64,000 nucleotides of DNA. Origin: Bradyrhizobium ottawaense. Its GTDB lineage: Bacteria > Pseudomonadota > Alphaproteobacteria > Rhizobiales > Xanthobacteraceae. Below, piece by piece: positions 53,434-60,634 of this stretch. The notes under the pieces were generated by a model. It saw only the letters and a list, made by a program, of their open reading frames with translations, was not told the DNA's origin and searched no databases. Position 1 is the stretch's first letter, and each line of letters begins with the position of its first letter. The position numbers were made by a program, and so were the translations under genes. The DNA lies in contig NZ_CP029425.2 of the NCBI RefSeq assembly GCF_002278135.3, positions 3,076,001 through 3,140,000 on the forward strand, read 5' to 3'.

Positions 53434-53802
53434 TTATGCCGTGCGGATCGTTTTCGCCTGCTGCATGATGAGGGTGCGGTAGACTTCGGTGGCGACGCCG
53501 ACGCCGCCGGCCTTGGCGAAGTTCTTGGAATATTGCTCGGTCAGCATCGAGCGCCACACGCCGGTGCCGGGCGTGTCGCCGAACGGGCCTTCGCCCTTCA
53601 GGCCCGAGGTCATCTGCGAGAACATGCTGTTGAGGAACATCGCCTCGAAGTCGGTGGCGGTCTTCTGCGCCCTGGCCTGCTGCTTCGGCGAGACCTTTTG
53701 TAGGGCGGCGGCGAGCTCGAAATCGGGCCGGCCGTTGCGGCTCTCGACCGAGAAGGCCGACGAGGTGGCAAGGCGCGGTGTGTTGATCGTGCCGGTCTGC
53801 AT
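53434..53802 (-). CDS. Rod-binding protein, FlgJ N-terminal type (CheL-like)
   Basis: The 122-residue product has the FlgJ rod-capping domain only: ATDFEAMFLNSMFSQMTSGLK, GEGPFGDTPGTGVWRSMLTEQYSKNFAKAGG and GVATEVYRTLIMQQ. The muramidase domain of enteric FlgJ is absent, as usual in alphaproteobacteria, where the gene was named cheL. The ATG at 53802 overlaps the flgI stop (TGATG), so the two are coupled. It should help rod assembly in the periplasm. Confidence 0.9.
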   Translation of the reverse strand: MQTGTINTPRLATSSAFSVESRNGRPDFELAAALQKVSPKQQARAQKTATDFEAMFLNSMFSQMTSGLKGEGPFGDTPGTGVWRSMLTEQYSKNFAKAGGVGVATEVYRTLIMQQAKTIRTA

Positions 53803-54926
53803 CACATCACCTCGATGTCGGCTTCGATGGCACCGGCGGCCTTGATCGCCTGGAGGATGCTGATCATGTCGCGCGGACCGATGCCGAGGCCGTTGAGGCC
53901 GTCGACGAGCTGCTGGAGCGAGACGCCGTCCTTGACGACGGCCAGCTTCTTGCCGTCCTCGGTGACGGTGACGCTGCTGCGCGGCGCGACCACGGTGCGG
54001 CCGCGCGACAGCGGGTTGGGCTGGCTCACCTGCGGGCTCTCGGAGATGGTGACGGTGAGGTTGCCCTGCGCGACCGCGACGGTGGCGACGCGGACGTCGC
54101 GCCCCATCACGATGATGCCGCTGCGTTCGTCGATGACGATCTTTGCGGCGAGATCGGGGTCGACCTGGAGCTGCTCGATCTCGGTAAGGAAGGCGACGAC
54201 GTTGCCCTTGAACTCGGGCGGGACCGAAAGCTGCACCGTGGAGGGATCGATCGGTTCGGCGGTCTTGACGCCGAGATAGTCATTGACCGCGGCCGCGATC
54301 CGTTTGGCCGTGGTGAAATCGGCGTTGCGCAGCGCCAGGCGCACGTTCGGCAACCGATTGAGCGCGAACTCGATCTCGCGCTCGATGATGGCGCCGTTGG
54401 CGATGCGTCCCACGGTGGGAACGCCGCGCACGATCTTGGCCGCCTCGCCCTCGGCCTGGAATCCGGAGATCGCGAGCGAGCCTTGCGCCACCGCGTAGAC
54501 ATTGCCGTCGGCACCCAACAGGGGGGTGACGAGCAGGGTGCCGCCCTGGAGGTTCTTGGCATCGCCGAGCGCGGAGACGGTGACGTCCATGCGCGTGCCT
54601 TGCGTGGCGAAGGCCGGCAGATTGCCGGTCACCATGACGGCTGCGACGTTGCCGGTGCGGATGGTGGCGCCGCGGATGTTGACGCCCATGCGCTCGAGCA
54701 TCGCCTGCAGCGACTGCTTGGTGAAGGGGATGTTGTTGAGCGTGTCGCCGGTGCCGTTGAGGCCGACGACGAGGCCGTAGCCGATCAGCTGGTTCTGCCG
54801 CACGCCTTCGATATTGGCGAGATCCTTGATGCGCGAGGTCGCAGCCGCCGGCGCGAACGACAGCACCAGCGCCGACAGCGCCGCGCAGGCCACCCCAACA
54901 ATCCTCACCCAACGAACGCTTGGCAT
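53802..54926 (-). CDS. flgI: Flagellar P-ring protein FlgI
   Basis: The 374-residue product has a signal peptide (VACAALSALVLSFAPAAA, then TSRIKDLANIEGVRQNQLIGYGLVVGLNGTGD), the FlgI hallmark. Further on come NLPAFATQGTRMDVTVSALGDAKNL, GGTLLVTPLLGADG and a C-terminal VSLQQLVDGLNGLGIGPRDMISILQAIKAAGA. It forms the ring around the rod in the peptidoglycan layer. The ATG at 54926 gives the proper signal peptide. It starts the minus-strand operon flgI-flgJ type-flgN type and has a sigma-54-type promoter about 100 bases upstream. Confidence 0.95.
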   Translation of the reverse strand: MPSVRWVRIVGVACAALSALVLSFAPAAATSRIKDLANIEGVRQNQLIGYGLVVGLNGTGDTLNNIPFTKQSLQAMLERMGVNIRGATIRTGNVAAVMVTGNLPAFATQGTRMDVTVSALGDAKNLQGGTLLVTPLLGADGNVYAVAQGSLAISGFQAEGEAAKIVRGVPTVGRIANGAIIEREIEFALNRLPNVRLALRNADFTTAKRIAAAVNDYLGVKTAEPIDPSTVQLSVPPEFKGNVVAFLTEIEQLQVDPDLAAKIVIDERSGIIVMGRDVRVATVAVAQGNLTVTISESPQVSQPNPLSRGRTVVAPRSSVTVTEDGKKLAVVKDGVSLQQLVDGLNGLGIGPRDMISILQAIKAAGAIEADIEVM

Positions 54927-55015
54927 CCTCTGCTCCCCAAGGATCCTCAAAAGGCTCCTCAAATCGGAAGGACCTGCACGACACTCCCATGACGAGCTGG
55001 TCCGGCGCTGTCCTT

Positions 55016-55031
55016 GCGAGGGCTGTGCCAA
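55016..55031 (-). promoter_or_regulatory. Sigma-54-type promoter of flgI
   Basis: On the minus strand TTGGCACAGCCCTCGC has GG and GC ten bases apart. It is close to the flgE site TTGGCATAGCCCTTGC. It lies about 90-105 bases before flgI. Confidence 0.75.
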
Positions 55032-55148
55032 CCCGGGGCGGCGGGGATAGGCCGCTGAATAGGTTGAATAAATCTGTTTCGACCGGTGTCAGCCGGCGTT
55101 GTCCCTGAGGAGCGAAACTGCCGCCCGTCGGCAGATTTTGCCGGGCCG

Positions 55149-55167
55149 TTTACGCGCCGTTAACCAT
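55149..55167. promoter_or_regulatory. CtrA-type binding site before fliX
   Basis: TTTA-N7-TTAACC (one mismatch in the first half), with the 8-mer TTAACCAT at 55160-55167, lies about 45 bases before fliX. The spacer CGCGCCG resembles GGCGCCG of the site at 35495. In Caulobacter fliX is divergent from flgI and under CtrA. Confidence 0.7.
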
Positions 55168-55210
55168 AAGACGGCGAAGGTGACCGCATCGATCACCCGG
55201 ATTCCCTCCG

Positions 55211-55624
55211 ATGCGCATCTACGGACCGAACGGCACGACGCTTGGAACGCCGGCCAACCAGGCCAGGCGGACCGGCTCCGGCACCTTCGTGTTGCCTGAC
55301 ACCTCGTCGGCGCAGGAGACCCGGAGCGCTGCCGCACCGAAGGCCGCCACCAACATCGACGGGTTGCTGGCGCTGCAGGGCGTCGAGGAGGACCCGGTCG
55401 AGCGCCGCAAGCGCTCGGTCACCCGCGGCAGGACCGCGCTCGACGTGCTCGACGATCTCAAGATGGGGCTCTTGGCCGGCAATCTCGACGCCTCGACCGT
55501 GATGCGCCTGCGCGATGCTGCGGCGAACCTGAAATCATCCTCCGGCGACCCTGGTCTCGATGCGGTGCTCTCCGAGATCGAGCTGCGCGTCGAGGTTGAG
55601 CTCGCCAAGGCCGGACGGGCCTAG
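55211..55624 (+). CDS. fliX: Flagellar assembly regulator FliX
   Basis: The 137-residue product has the FliX pattern: MRIYGPNG at the N terminus, FVLPD, IDGLLALQGVEEDPVERRKRSVTRGRTALDVLDDLKMGLLAGN and a helical C terminus (LDAVLSEIELRVEVELAKA). In Caulobacter FliX links early basal-body assembly to FlbD and sigma-54 activation of hook and flagellin genes. Here sigma-54-type sites before flgI and flgE fit that role. The gene is divergent from flgI. Confidence 0.9.
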   Translation: MRIYGPNGTTLGTPANQARRTGSGTFVLPDTSSAQETRSAAAPKAATNIDGLLALQGVEEDPVERRKRSVTRGRTALDVLDDLKMGLLAGNLDASTVMRLRDAAANLKSSSGDPGLDAVLSEIELRVEVELAKAGRA

Positions 55625-55633
55625 CAGGCTGTC

Positions 55634-55666
55634 GTCGCCCTGGCTTGACCGGGCGACAGTCGTTTT
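55634..55666 (+). terminator. Terminator of fliX
   Basis: GTCGCCC pairs with GGGCGAC across TGGCTTGACC, followed by AGTCGTTTT. Confidence 0.55.
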
Positions 55667-55692
55667 CGAATCGAGAAGCCGCAGCGTACTCG

Positions 55693-55715
55693 ATGCCCCG
55701 GTCGAGCCGGGGCAT
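55693..55715. repeat. Short palindromic repeat between fliX and hxlR-type gene
   Basis: ATGCCCCGG-TCGAG-CCGGGGCAT is a perfect dyad in the convergent gap. It resembles dispersed palindromes of Bradyrhizobium. Confidence 0.6.
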
Positions 55716-55763
55716 GACAGCGGAATTTAGAATGAGCGTGCGGCACTACCAAGAAAGCGCCCC

Positions 55764-56135
55764 TTACGCCGCTTCCTCCTTCTGCTGCGCGTCGTAGCGG
55801 CGCTGGGCGGCGAGAACGTCTTTCAGATTCTGCTCGGCCCAATCGCGCAGCGGATCGACTGCGCCGGCGAGCGTCAGCCCGAGCTGCGTGATCGAATACT
55901 CCACCGTGACGGGAACGGTCGCGATCGCATGGCGCCTGATCAGGCCGTCACGTTCGAGCGATTTGAGAACCTGGCTCAGCATCTTCTGCGAAATGCCTTC
56001 GATCGTGCGGCGCAACTGATTGAAGCGCATCGGCTCCTCGCGCAGCAGCAGCAGGATCAGCACCGCCCATTTGTCGCCGATGCGATCGAGAATCTGGCGG
56101 GTGGGGCAGTTCGCTGCATAGACGTCGGGTTTCAT
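55764..56135 (-). CDS. HxlR-family transcriptional regulator
   Basis: The 123-residue winged-helix protein has the HxlR signature: CPTRQILDRIGDKWAVLILLLLREEPMRFNQLRRTIEGISQKMLSQVLKSLERDGLI. The N-terminal Cys (AANCPTRQ) matches the redox or quinone-sensing Cys known in YodB and HypR relatives. It is divergent from an NAD(P)H-binding reductase gene, a common pairing in which HxlR represses the reductase until oxidants or quinones appear. A dyad lies between them. Confidence 0.9.
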   Translation of the reverse strand: MKPDVYAANCPTRQILDRIGDKWAVLILLLLREEPMRFNQLRRTIEGISQKMLSQVLKSLERDGLIRRHAIATVPVTVEYSITQLGLTLAGAVDPLRDWAEQNLKDVLAAQRRYDAQQKEEAA

Positions 56136-56201
56136 CGTCGGTCCTCGGAATCCGTTTTCGTCGCTCGCGGTGCGTGGCGGTTACCCTTGCGTAATCAGGT
56201 A

Positions 56202-56214
56202 AGCACAAAGTGCT
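56202..56214. promoter_or_regulatory. Dyad in the hxlR-reductase intergenic region
   Basis: AGCAC-AAA-GTGCT is a perfect dyad in the 147-bp divergent gap. It is a candidate HxlR-type operator. Confidence 0.4.
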
Positions 56215-56282
56215 CTCTTAACACCAGCATTCTTTGCGATATCTAGTCACTGTTAGTTACCACAGAAGCAAAGGAGCCTTCC

Positions 56283-56894
56283 ATGAAAATCGCAGTTGCC
56301 GGCGCCTCGGGTCGGGCCGGGTCGGAAATCACCAAGGAACTGTCCTGCCGCGGCCATGCGGTCACGGCCATCGCCCGGAACCCCGAGAAGATCGCGGCCC
56401 TGCCCAACGTCACGCCGACCAAGGGCGACGTGCTCGACCAGGCGGGGCTTGCCAAGCTGTGGACCGGGCATGACGTCGCCGTGAGTTCCGTGCACTTCCT
56501 GGCCAGCGATGCGCGCAAGCTGATCGGCGCGGCGAAGGACGCCAAGGTTGGTCGCTACCTCGTCGTCGGCGGCGCCGGCAGCCTCGAAGTCGCGCCGGGC
56601 GTGAAACTGGTCACGACTCCCAATTTTCCGGCCCAATACAAGGCGGAAGCGGAAGCGGGCTCGGTCTTCCTCGACCTGCTGCGGCAGGAAAAGGATCTGA
56701 ACTGGACCTTCATTTCGCCGTCGGCGCTGTTCATCGAGGGGGAGCGCACGGGGAAGTTCCGGCTTGGCACCGATCAGCTTCTCGCAGATGCGAACGGGAA
56801 GAGCTGGATCACCTTCGCCGACTACGCCGTTGCGCTCGCCGATGAGATCGAAAAGCCGGCCTATCTGAGGCAGCGTTTCACGGTCGGCTACTAG
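56283..56894 (+). CDS. NAD(P)H-binding protein, NmrA/YwnB-like atypical SDR
   Basis: The 203-residue Rossmann protein starts MKIAVAGASGRAGSEITKELSCRG, has ARNPEKIAALPNVTPTKGDVLD (phosphate and second strand), GRYLVVGGAGSLEVAPG and WTFISPSALFIEGERTGKF, all typical of short NAD(P)H-binding proteins of the YwnB/YhfK group. A quinone or oxidised metabolite may be its substrate. The ATG at 56283 follows AAAGGAG. It is divergent from the HxlR gene. Confidence 0.85.
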   Translation: MKIAVAGASGRAGSEITKELSCRGHAVTAIARNPEKIAALPNVTPTKGDVLDQAGLAKLWTGHDVAVSSVHFLASDARKLIGAAKDAKVGRYLVVGGAGSLEVAPGVKLVTTPNFPAQYKAEAEAGSVFLDLLRQEKDLNWTFISPSALFIEGERTGKFRLGTDQLLADANGKSWITFADYAVALADEIEKPAYLRQRFTVGY

Positions 56895-56976
56895 GCCTTC
56901 GGCCGCCCCCGGGCCCTCCAGGATAAACCTTCCTGTGCAAGGGCTTGGGGGCGCTAACCGGTTGCTCAGGGAAACA

Positions 56977-57005
56977 TTGTCTGTCACAGGTGGCCGCTAT
57001 ATAAG
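56977..57005 (+). promoter_or_regulatory. Sigma-70-type promoter of dksA
   Basis: TTGTCT (56977-56982), a 17-base spacer and TATAAG (57000-57005) lie 60 bases before the TTG start of dksA. Confidence 0.5.
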
Positions 57006-57064
57006 GCCCCGCTCAACGGACCCCGTTCCGTTTGCGAGTCGTTGATTAGACAGATAGGCCGCCC

Positions 57065-57475
57065 TTGGAAAAGTTGAAAAACTACCGACCGACCGAAAAA
57101 GAGCCTTTCATGAACGACCGGCAGAAGGAGTACTTCCGCTTGAAGCTCCTCGCCTGGAAGGATGAGATCCTCAAAGAGTCCAAGCTCACCCTGCAAGCCC
57201 TGCAGGAGGAGAACGTCAACCACCCCGATCTCGCCGATCGGGCATCGTCCGAAACCGACCGTGCCATCGAGCTCCGCGCCCGCGACCGCCAGCGCAAGTT
57301 GATCGCCAAGATCGACGCCGCGCTCCAGCGTATCGAGGACAACACCTACGGCTATTGCGAGGACACCGGCGAGCCGATCTCGTTGAAGCGGCTCGAGGCC
57401 CGGCCCATCGCGACGCTCTCGGTGGAAGCGCAGGAGCGCCACGAGAAGCGCGAGAAGGTCTATCGCGACGAATAG
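57065..57475 (+). CDS. dksA: RNA polymerase-binding transcription factor DksA, degenerate zinc finger
   Basis: The 136-residue product has the DksA coiled-coil (NDRQKEYFRLKLLAWKDEILKESK, then HPDLADRASSETDRAIELRARDRQRKLIAKIDAALQRIE) and the C-terminal globular region YGYCEDTGEPISLKRLEARPIATLS. The start is probably TTG at 57065, because EKL-x-x-YRPTEKEPFMNDRQ matches the conserved alphaproteobacterial N terminus. An ATG at 57110 would cut it. Only one of the four zinc Cys of enteric DksA is kept. DksA works with ppGpp at the secondary channel of RNA polymerase to adjust rRNA and amino-acid genes. Confidence 0.9.
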   Translation: MEKLKNYRPTEKEPFMNDRQKEYFRLKLLAWKDEILKESKLTLQALQEENVNHPDLADRASSETDRAIELRARDRQRKLIAKIDAALQRIEDNTYGYCEDTGEPISLKRLEARPIATLSVEAQERHEKREKVYRDE

Positions 57476-57480
57476 AGCCC

Positions 57481-57509
57481 GAGCCGCCGCGTGCGGCTCT
57501 TTTGTTTTT
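57481..57509 (+). terminator. Terminator of dksA
   Basis: GAGCCGC and GCGGCTC pair across CGCGT, followed by TTTTGTTTTT. Confidence 0.85.
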
Positions 57510-57562
57510 GGCTCACGGCGTCGCTTGAACGCCGCTGGTCCGGCGCGTAGATTCGCGCCGTC

Positions 57563-57610
57563 ATGATGATTTGCACTCTCAACATCGCATCGGTCTTCTT
57601 CCTGGGCTGA
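57563..57610 (+). CDS. 15-codon upstream open reading frame (possible leader peptide)
   Basis: ATGATG begins a short frame encoding MMICTLNIASVFFLG before TGA at 57608-57610. It lies after the dksA terminator and before a 126-base structured leader that precedes the PhyH gene. The peptide has no run of a single amino acid as in classic attenuators, but it is well placed for translation to alter folding of the hairpins that follow. No known leader is recognised. Confidence 0.4.
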   Translation: MMICTLNIASVFFLG

Positions 57611-57736
57611 GAGCAGGCGCCTCCGTCGCGGAGGCATTGCGTCCCGCAAGTTCGACTTGCGGCCTCCCAACCGATTGAGCCAGCCGGTTCCGCAGCGAGC
57701 GGACGATGAGGGCTGGCGAGCCTTCGAGAGATCATC
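57611..57736 (+). ncRNA. Structured leader RNA with possible pseudoknot before phyH gene
   Basis: Three structures follow the upstream ORF. Hairpin GCCTCC-GTCGC-GGAGGC lies at 57619-57635. Hairpin CCGCAAG-TTCGA-CTTGCGG lies at 57644-57662. In the third, AACCG (57669-57673) can pair with CGGTT (57685-57689) while the loop GCCAGC(C) (57679-57685) can pair with (G)GCTGGC (57711-57717), an H-type pseudoknot ending 20 bases before the start codon. No known riboswitch consensus is recognised. Confidence 0.45.
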
Positions 57737-58537
57737 ATGACTGCCAATCCGCGCGCGTTCGACGACGCGCAAATAGCTAAATTCATCCGCGACGGCTTTG
57801 TCCGGATCGACAATGCTTTCCCCCGTGAGCTCGCCGAGGCGGCCCGCGTCATCATCTGGCGCGATCTGCCATGCAGCGAGCACGATCCCGCGAGCTGGAC
57901 CCGGCCCGTGGTGCGGCTGCCCTATTATGGCGGCCCGCCGTTCCGGGATGCCATCAACACCGGAGTGCTCCATGCCGCCTTCGACCAGATCGTCGGGCAG
58001 GGGCGATGGCGGCCGCGACGCGATATCGGCACCTTTCCGGTGCGGTTTCCGCATCCGGACGATCCGGGCGACGACGGCTGGCATGTCGATCTCAGCTTTC
58101 CCGGCGAGGCCAGCAACCCGAACGAGACGCAGGATTTCTCGGCCTGGCGCGTCAACATCACCTCGCGGGGGCGAGCGCTGCTGCTGCTGTTCCTGTTCTC
58201 CGATGTCGGTGACGACGATGCGCCGACGCGGATCCGGGTCGGCTCGCATCTGCCGATGGCGCGCTACCTGGCGCCAGCCGGCGATGCGGGCCGGGCGCAC
58301 ATGCTGCTGGAGCAGATGGGGGCCGATTGTCCGGTGGCGCTCGCGACCGGTGCGGCCGGCACTGTCTATCTCTGTCATCCCTTCCTGGTTCATGCCGCGC
58401 AGAAGCATCGGGGAACGCGACCGCGCTTCCTGGCGCAACCACCGCTGCATCTCGCCGAGCCGTACCGGCTGGAGCGGAGCGAGGGCGACTACTCGCCGGT
58501 CGAGGTCGCCATTCGCCTCGCGCTTGGACGCATTTGA
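57737..58537 (+). CDS. Phytanoyl-CoA dioxygenase (PhyH) family protein
   Basis: The 266-residue Fe(II)/2-oxoglutarate dioxygenase-like protein shows FIRDGFVRIDNAFPRELA at the N terminus, the iron-binding HxD in DGWHVDLSFPGE and the second His with the 2-oxoglutarate Arg in CHPFLVHAAQKHRGTRPRF. It likely hydroxylates a small molecule. The substrate is unknown. A structured leader with a short upstream ORF precedes it, which suggests post-transcriptional control. No operon partner is seen. Confidence 0.85.
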   Translation: MTANPRAFDDAQIAKFIRDGFVRIDNAFPRELAEAARVIIWRDLPCSEHDPASWTRPVVRLPYYGGPPFRDAINTGVLHAAFDQIVGQGRWRPRRDIGTFPVRFPHPDDPGDDGWHVDLSFPGEASNPNETQDFSAWRVNITSRGRALLLLFLFSDVGDDDAPTRIRVGSHLPMARYLAPAGDAGRAHMLLEQMGADCPVALATGAAGTVYLCHPFLVHAAQKHRGTRPRFLAQPPLHLAEPYRLERSEGDYSPVEVAIRLALGRI

Positions 58538-58979
58538 CGGAAGCGTTGTCATTGCACGCGGCGTTGTGGCGGGTTCCTCCGCCACAACGCCGCTGTCGTC
58601 CGATGCCAATTGCCGCGATCGCGAAAAATGAATCGCGATCAATGGGCTAGAGTCGAATCCTGCATGCTCACGTGAGTTCGCATGAGAAAAAGCCTTCACT
58701 TCAGGTGCGGGAAGTTTTGCGAGTCGCATCAAGGAGATCGACCGGCATCTTGAGACGACGGCGCAGCGGCTTCACGCATCGCTGCAATCAGGGTCTCGTT
58801 CCGCGCGGGCCGGGTGGGCCTGGCGCGTGGCTCCATAAAGACCGGACCAACTCAATATTTCCTTAAGCGGCGGGAGCCCCCCGGTATTCGGCCCGGCTGA
58901 GCGCCGACCAGCGCTTGTCAGGCGCGGACGGGGATGCTGAACTGAGCGGCAATGTTGCGTAGCGTGGGAGGCGGCGCCG
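58538..58979. other. Gene-poor stretch after the PhyH gene
   Basis: This 442-bp gap has no supported gene. One open frame (58686-58838) has coding-like composition but no usable start codon. A GGAGG ribosome site at the end belongs to the hydratase gene. Confidence 0.5.
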
Positions 58980-59759
58980 ATGGATAAGATTCTCGAAGCC
59001 GCAAAGGCGATCGCGCTGGCGCGCCGCAACCATGCGCCGCTCGCGGCGCTGGAACGTCCCCCCATGGATGAGGCCGAGGGCTACCAGGTCCAGCGCGCGC
59101 TGCACGATCTGCTGCTGCCGCATCTCGGGCCGCTGGTCGGCTACAAGATCGGCTGCACCAGCCAGGTGATGCAGGACTATATCGGCATCCCGCATCCCTG
59201 CGGCGGCGGCGTGTTCCAGAAGGGCGTGCACGACACCGGCGCCAAGCTCGCCGCCTCCAACTATGTCCGGGTCGGGGTCGAATGCGAGATCGCGGTGCGG
59301 CTGAAGCGCGACCTTGCCGCCGGCGAGGCGCCGTTCACGGCCGAATGGGTCGGCGAGGCGGTCGAAGCCTATCATCCCGCCATCGAGATCGTCGACGACC
59401 GCTACGTGAAGTGGGAGGCGATGGGCGCCCCGACGCTGATCGCCGACGATTTCTTCGCCGCCGGCTGCGTGCTCGCCCCGGCGGTTCCGCGCTCGTCGGT
59501 GCCGGACCTGAAGGCGGTCAAGGGTCGCGCCATCCTCAACGGCGAGGAGGTCAGCCACGGCACTGGCGCCGACGTGCTCGGTCATCCCCACAACGCGCTC
59601 GCCTGGCTCGCCAACCATCTCGCCGCCGAAGGCAAGGGTCTACACGCGGGACAGCTCGTGCTCACCGGTAGCTTGGTCAAGACGCTGTGGCTGAAGGCCG
59701 GCGACAAGGTGCGGATGGAACTGGACGGGCTGGGGGCGGTAGAGGTGAAGTTTACCTGA
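58980..59759 (+). CDS. 2-keto-4-pentenoate hydratase-like protein
   Basis: The 259-residue product belongs to the hydratase/decarboxylase branch of the fumarylacetoacetase fold family (MhpD/DmpE/DmpH). GPLVGYKIGCTSQVMQDYIGI, the metal-ligand region VECEIAVRL and AIEIVDDRYVKWE, LNGEEVSHGTGADVLGHPHNALAWLAN and LTGSLVKT are clear. It would add water to 2-hydroxypenta-2,4-dienoate in aromatic meta-cleavage pathways (EC 4.2.1.80) or act on a related keto acid. No other aromatic pathway gene is nearby. GGAGG precedes the ATG. Confidence 0.85.
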   Translation: MDKILEAAKAIALARRNHAPLAALERPPMDEAEGYQVQRALHDLLLPHLGPLVGYKIGCTSQVMQDYIGIPHPCGGGVFQKGVHDTGAKLAASNYVRVGVECEIAVRLKRDLAAGEAPFTAEWVGEAVEAYHPAIEIVDDRYVKWEAMGAPTLIADDFFAAGCVLAPAVPRSSVPDLKAVKGRAILNGEEVSHGTGADVLGHPHNALAWLANHLAAEGKGLHAGQLVLTGSLVKTLWLKAGDKVRMELDGLGAVEVKFT

Positions 59760-59776
59760 GGGTGCGTTGCGATCTC

Positions 59777-59939
59777 CGTGCCCCGGACGCAGCGCAGCGC
59801 AGCCCTGGCGATGCGAAGCATCGTCCAGGGAGCGGTGCGCTGCAGAGCCGGGGCCCATGCAGCAGCGTGTTGCGCGGCTATCTGGGTCCCGGCTCTGCGC
59901 CGCATCGCTGACGCGCTGCGTCTTGTCCGGACAGGCGAG
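59777..59939. repeat. 140-bp quasi-palindromic repeat, inverted longer copy
   Basis: It matches the reverse complement of 24956-25095, with shared blocks GTGCGCTGCAGAGCCGGGGC and CTGGGTCCCGGCTCTGCGC. It has an extra arm pair around GCCCTGGCGATGCGAAGC. It lies right after the hydratase gene. Confidence 0.8.
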
Positions 59940-60002
59940 GGATGAGTGTCCGGCAACAATCTCGGCTTTTCCATTAAGACCACAATCACGGACACGCCTC
60001 CG

Positions 60003-60527
60003 CATCCTCGCGGCATCTTCCGCCCGAGTTTTGCTGTCGGCTTGCCCTCCTGAAGATCAAGAAGGCGCAGGGAAGGCCGGGCGCCGGCTGGCACCCGCAA
60101 TCCCGTGTGCGAAGGATACGCGCACGGGTGGATCACAGGTGACGCCGGGACATCCCGGCCTTCCCTGCGCGATGGTTTTCACGGTGTCCTTCGTGCTCTC
60201 CTCGGGGAGCGATGCACTATTGCCCCCGTCGCCTTGCGGATGATCGATGCGCGCACCGGTTGGCCGCCACATCACCGCAAGCTTGACGCACAGACCCCGG
60301 GCGTCAGGACCACACGACTTCTCCGTCCGCGCACATCTTCGCCGGCCCCTCGATGGCTGGCGTGCGCTCGCCATCGAGACCAAGCGTAAGACGTTGTCAG
60401 CGCCGTGTCGTATCGCGCCTGCCGCTGCTCACGGTTTCCCGCCCTGCAGCGAACATCGCGCGCCGACGCCGTCGCGGCCACCGCATTCCATCCCGCGCTT
60501 CGTGACGATCGCGATACGCCCTCTTGT
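60003..60527 (+). repeat. Long dispersed non-coding repeat, copy 2
   Basis: It shares ordered blocks with 25125-25595, including CATCCTCGCGGC, GGCGCAGGGAAGGCCGG, CATCCCGGCCTTCCCTGCGC, GCACTATTGCCCCCGTCGCC, GACGCACAGACCCCGGGCGT and GTGACGATCGCGATACGCC. The 3' half has diverged and has an extra segment. Confidence 0.82.
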
Positions 60528-60634
60528 GGAATGGAACGAAACGAGAACATAATGAGGTGGTCGGAGCGTGTCAACAAGAATTTCTAAAATCCGAAAATTC
60601 TGAAATTGAAAATTGGTAACGTGTGTGGTACCAA

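Larger units (their letters stand above)
59760..60634. other. Gene-free region made of dispersed repeats
   Basis: About 875 bp without a credible gene. It holds the inverted quasi-palindrome (59777-59939) and the long repeat (60003-60527). The last 90 bases are AT-rich and form the promoter area of the toxin-antitoxin pair. Confidence 0.75.

Noticed and set aside
57611..57736. SAM-II or other known riboswitch in the phyH leader
   Set aside because: Conserved bases of SAM-II and related pseudoknot riboswitches are not present; the structure is reported only as unassigned.
58686..58838. Possible small gene between phyH-type and hydratase genes
   Set aside because: The frame reads like protein for about 35 codons but has no ATG, GTG or TTG start and no ribosome site.
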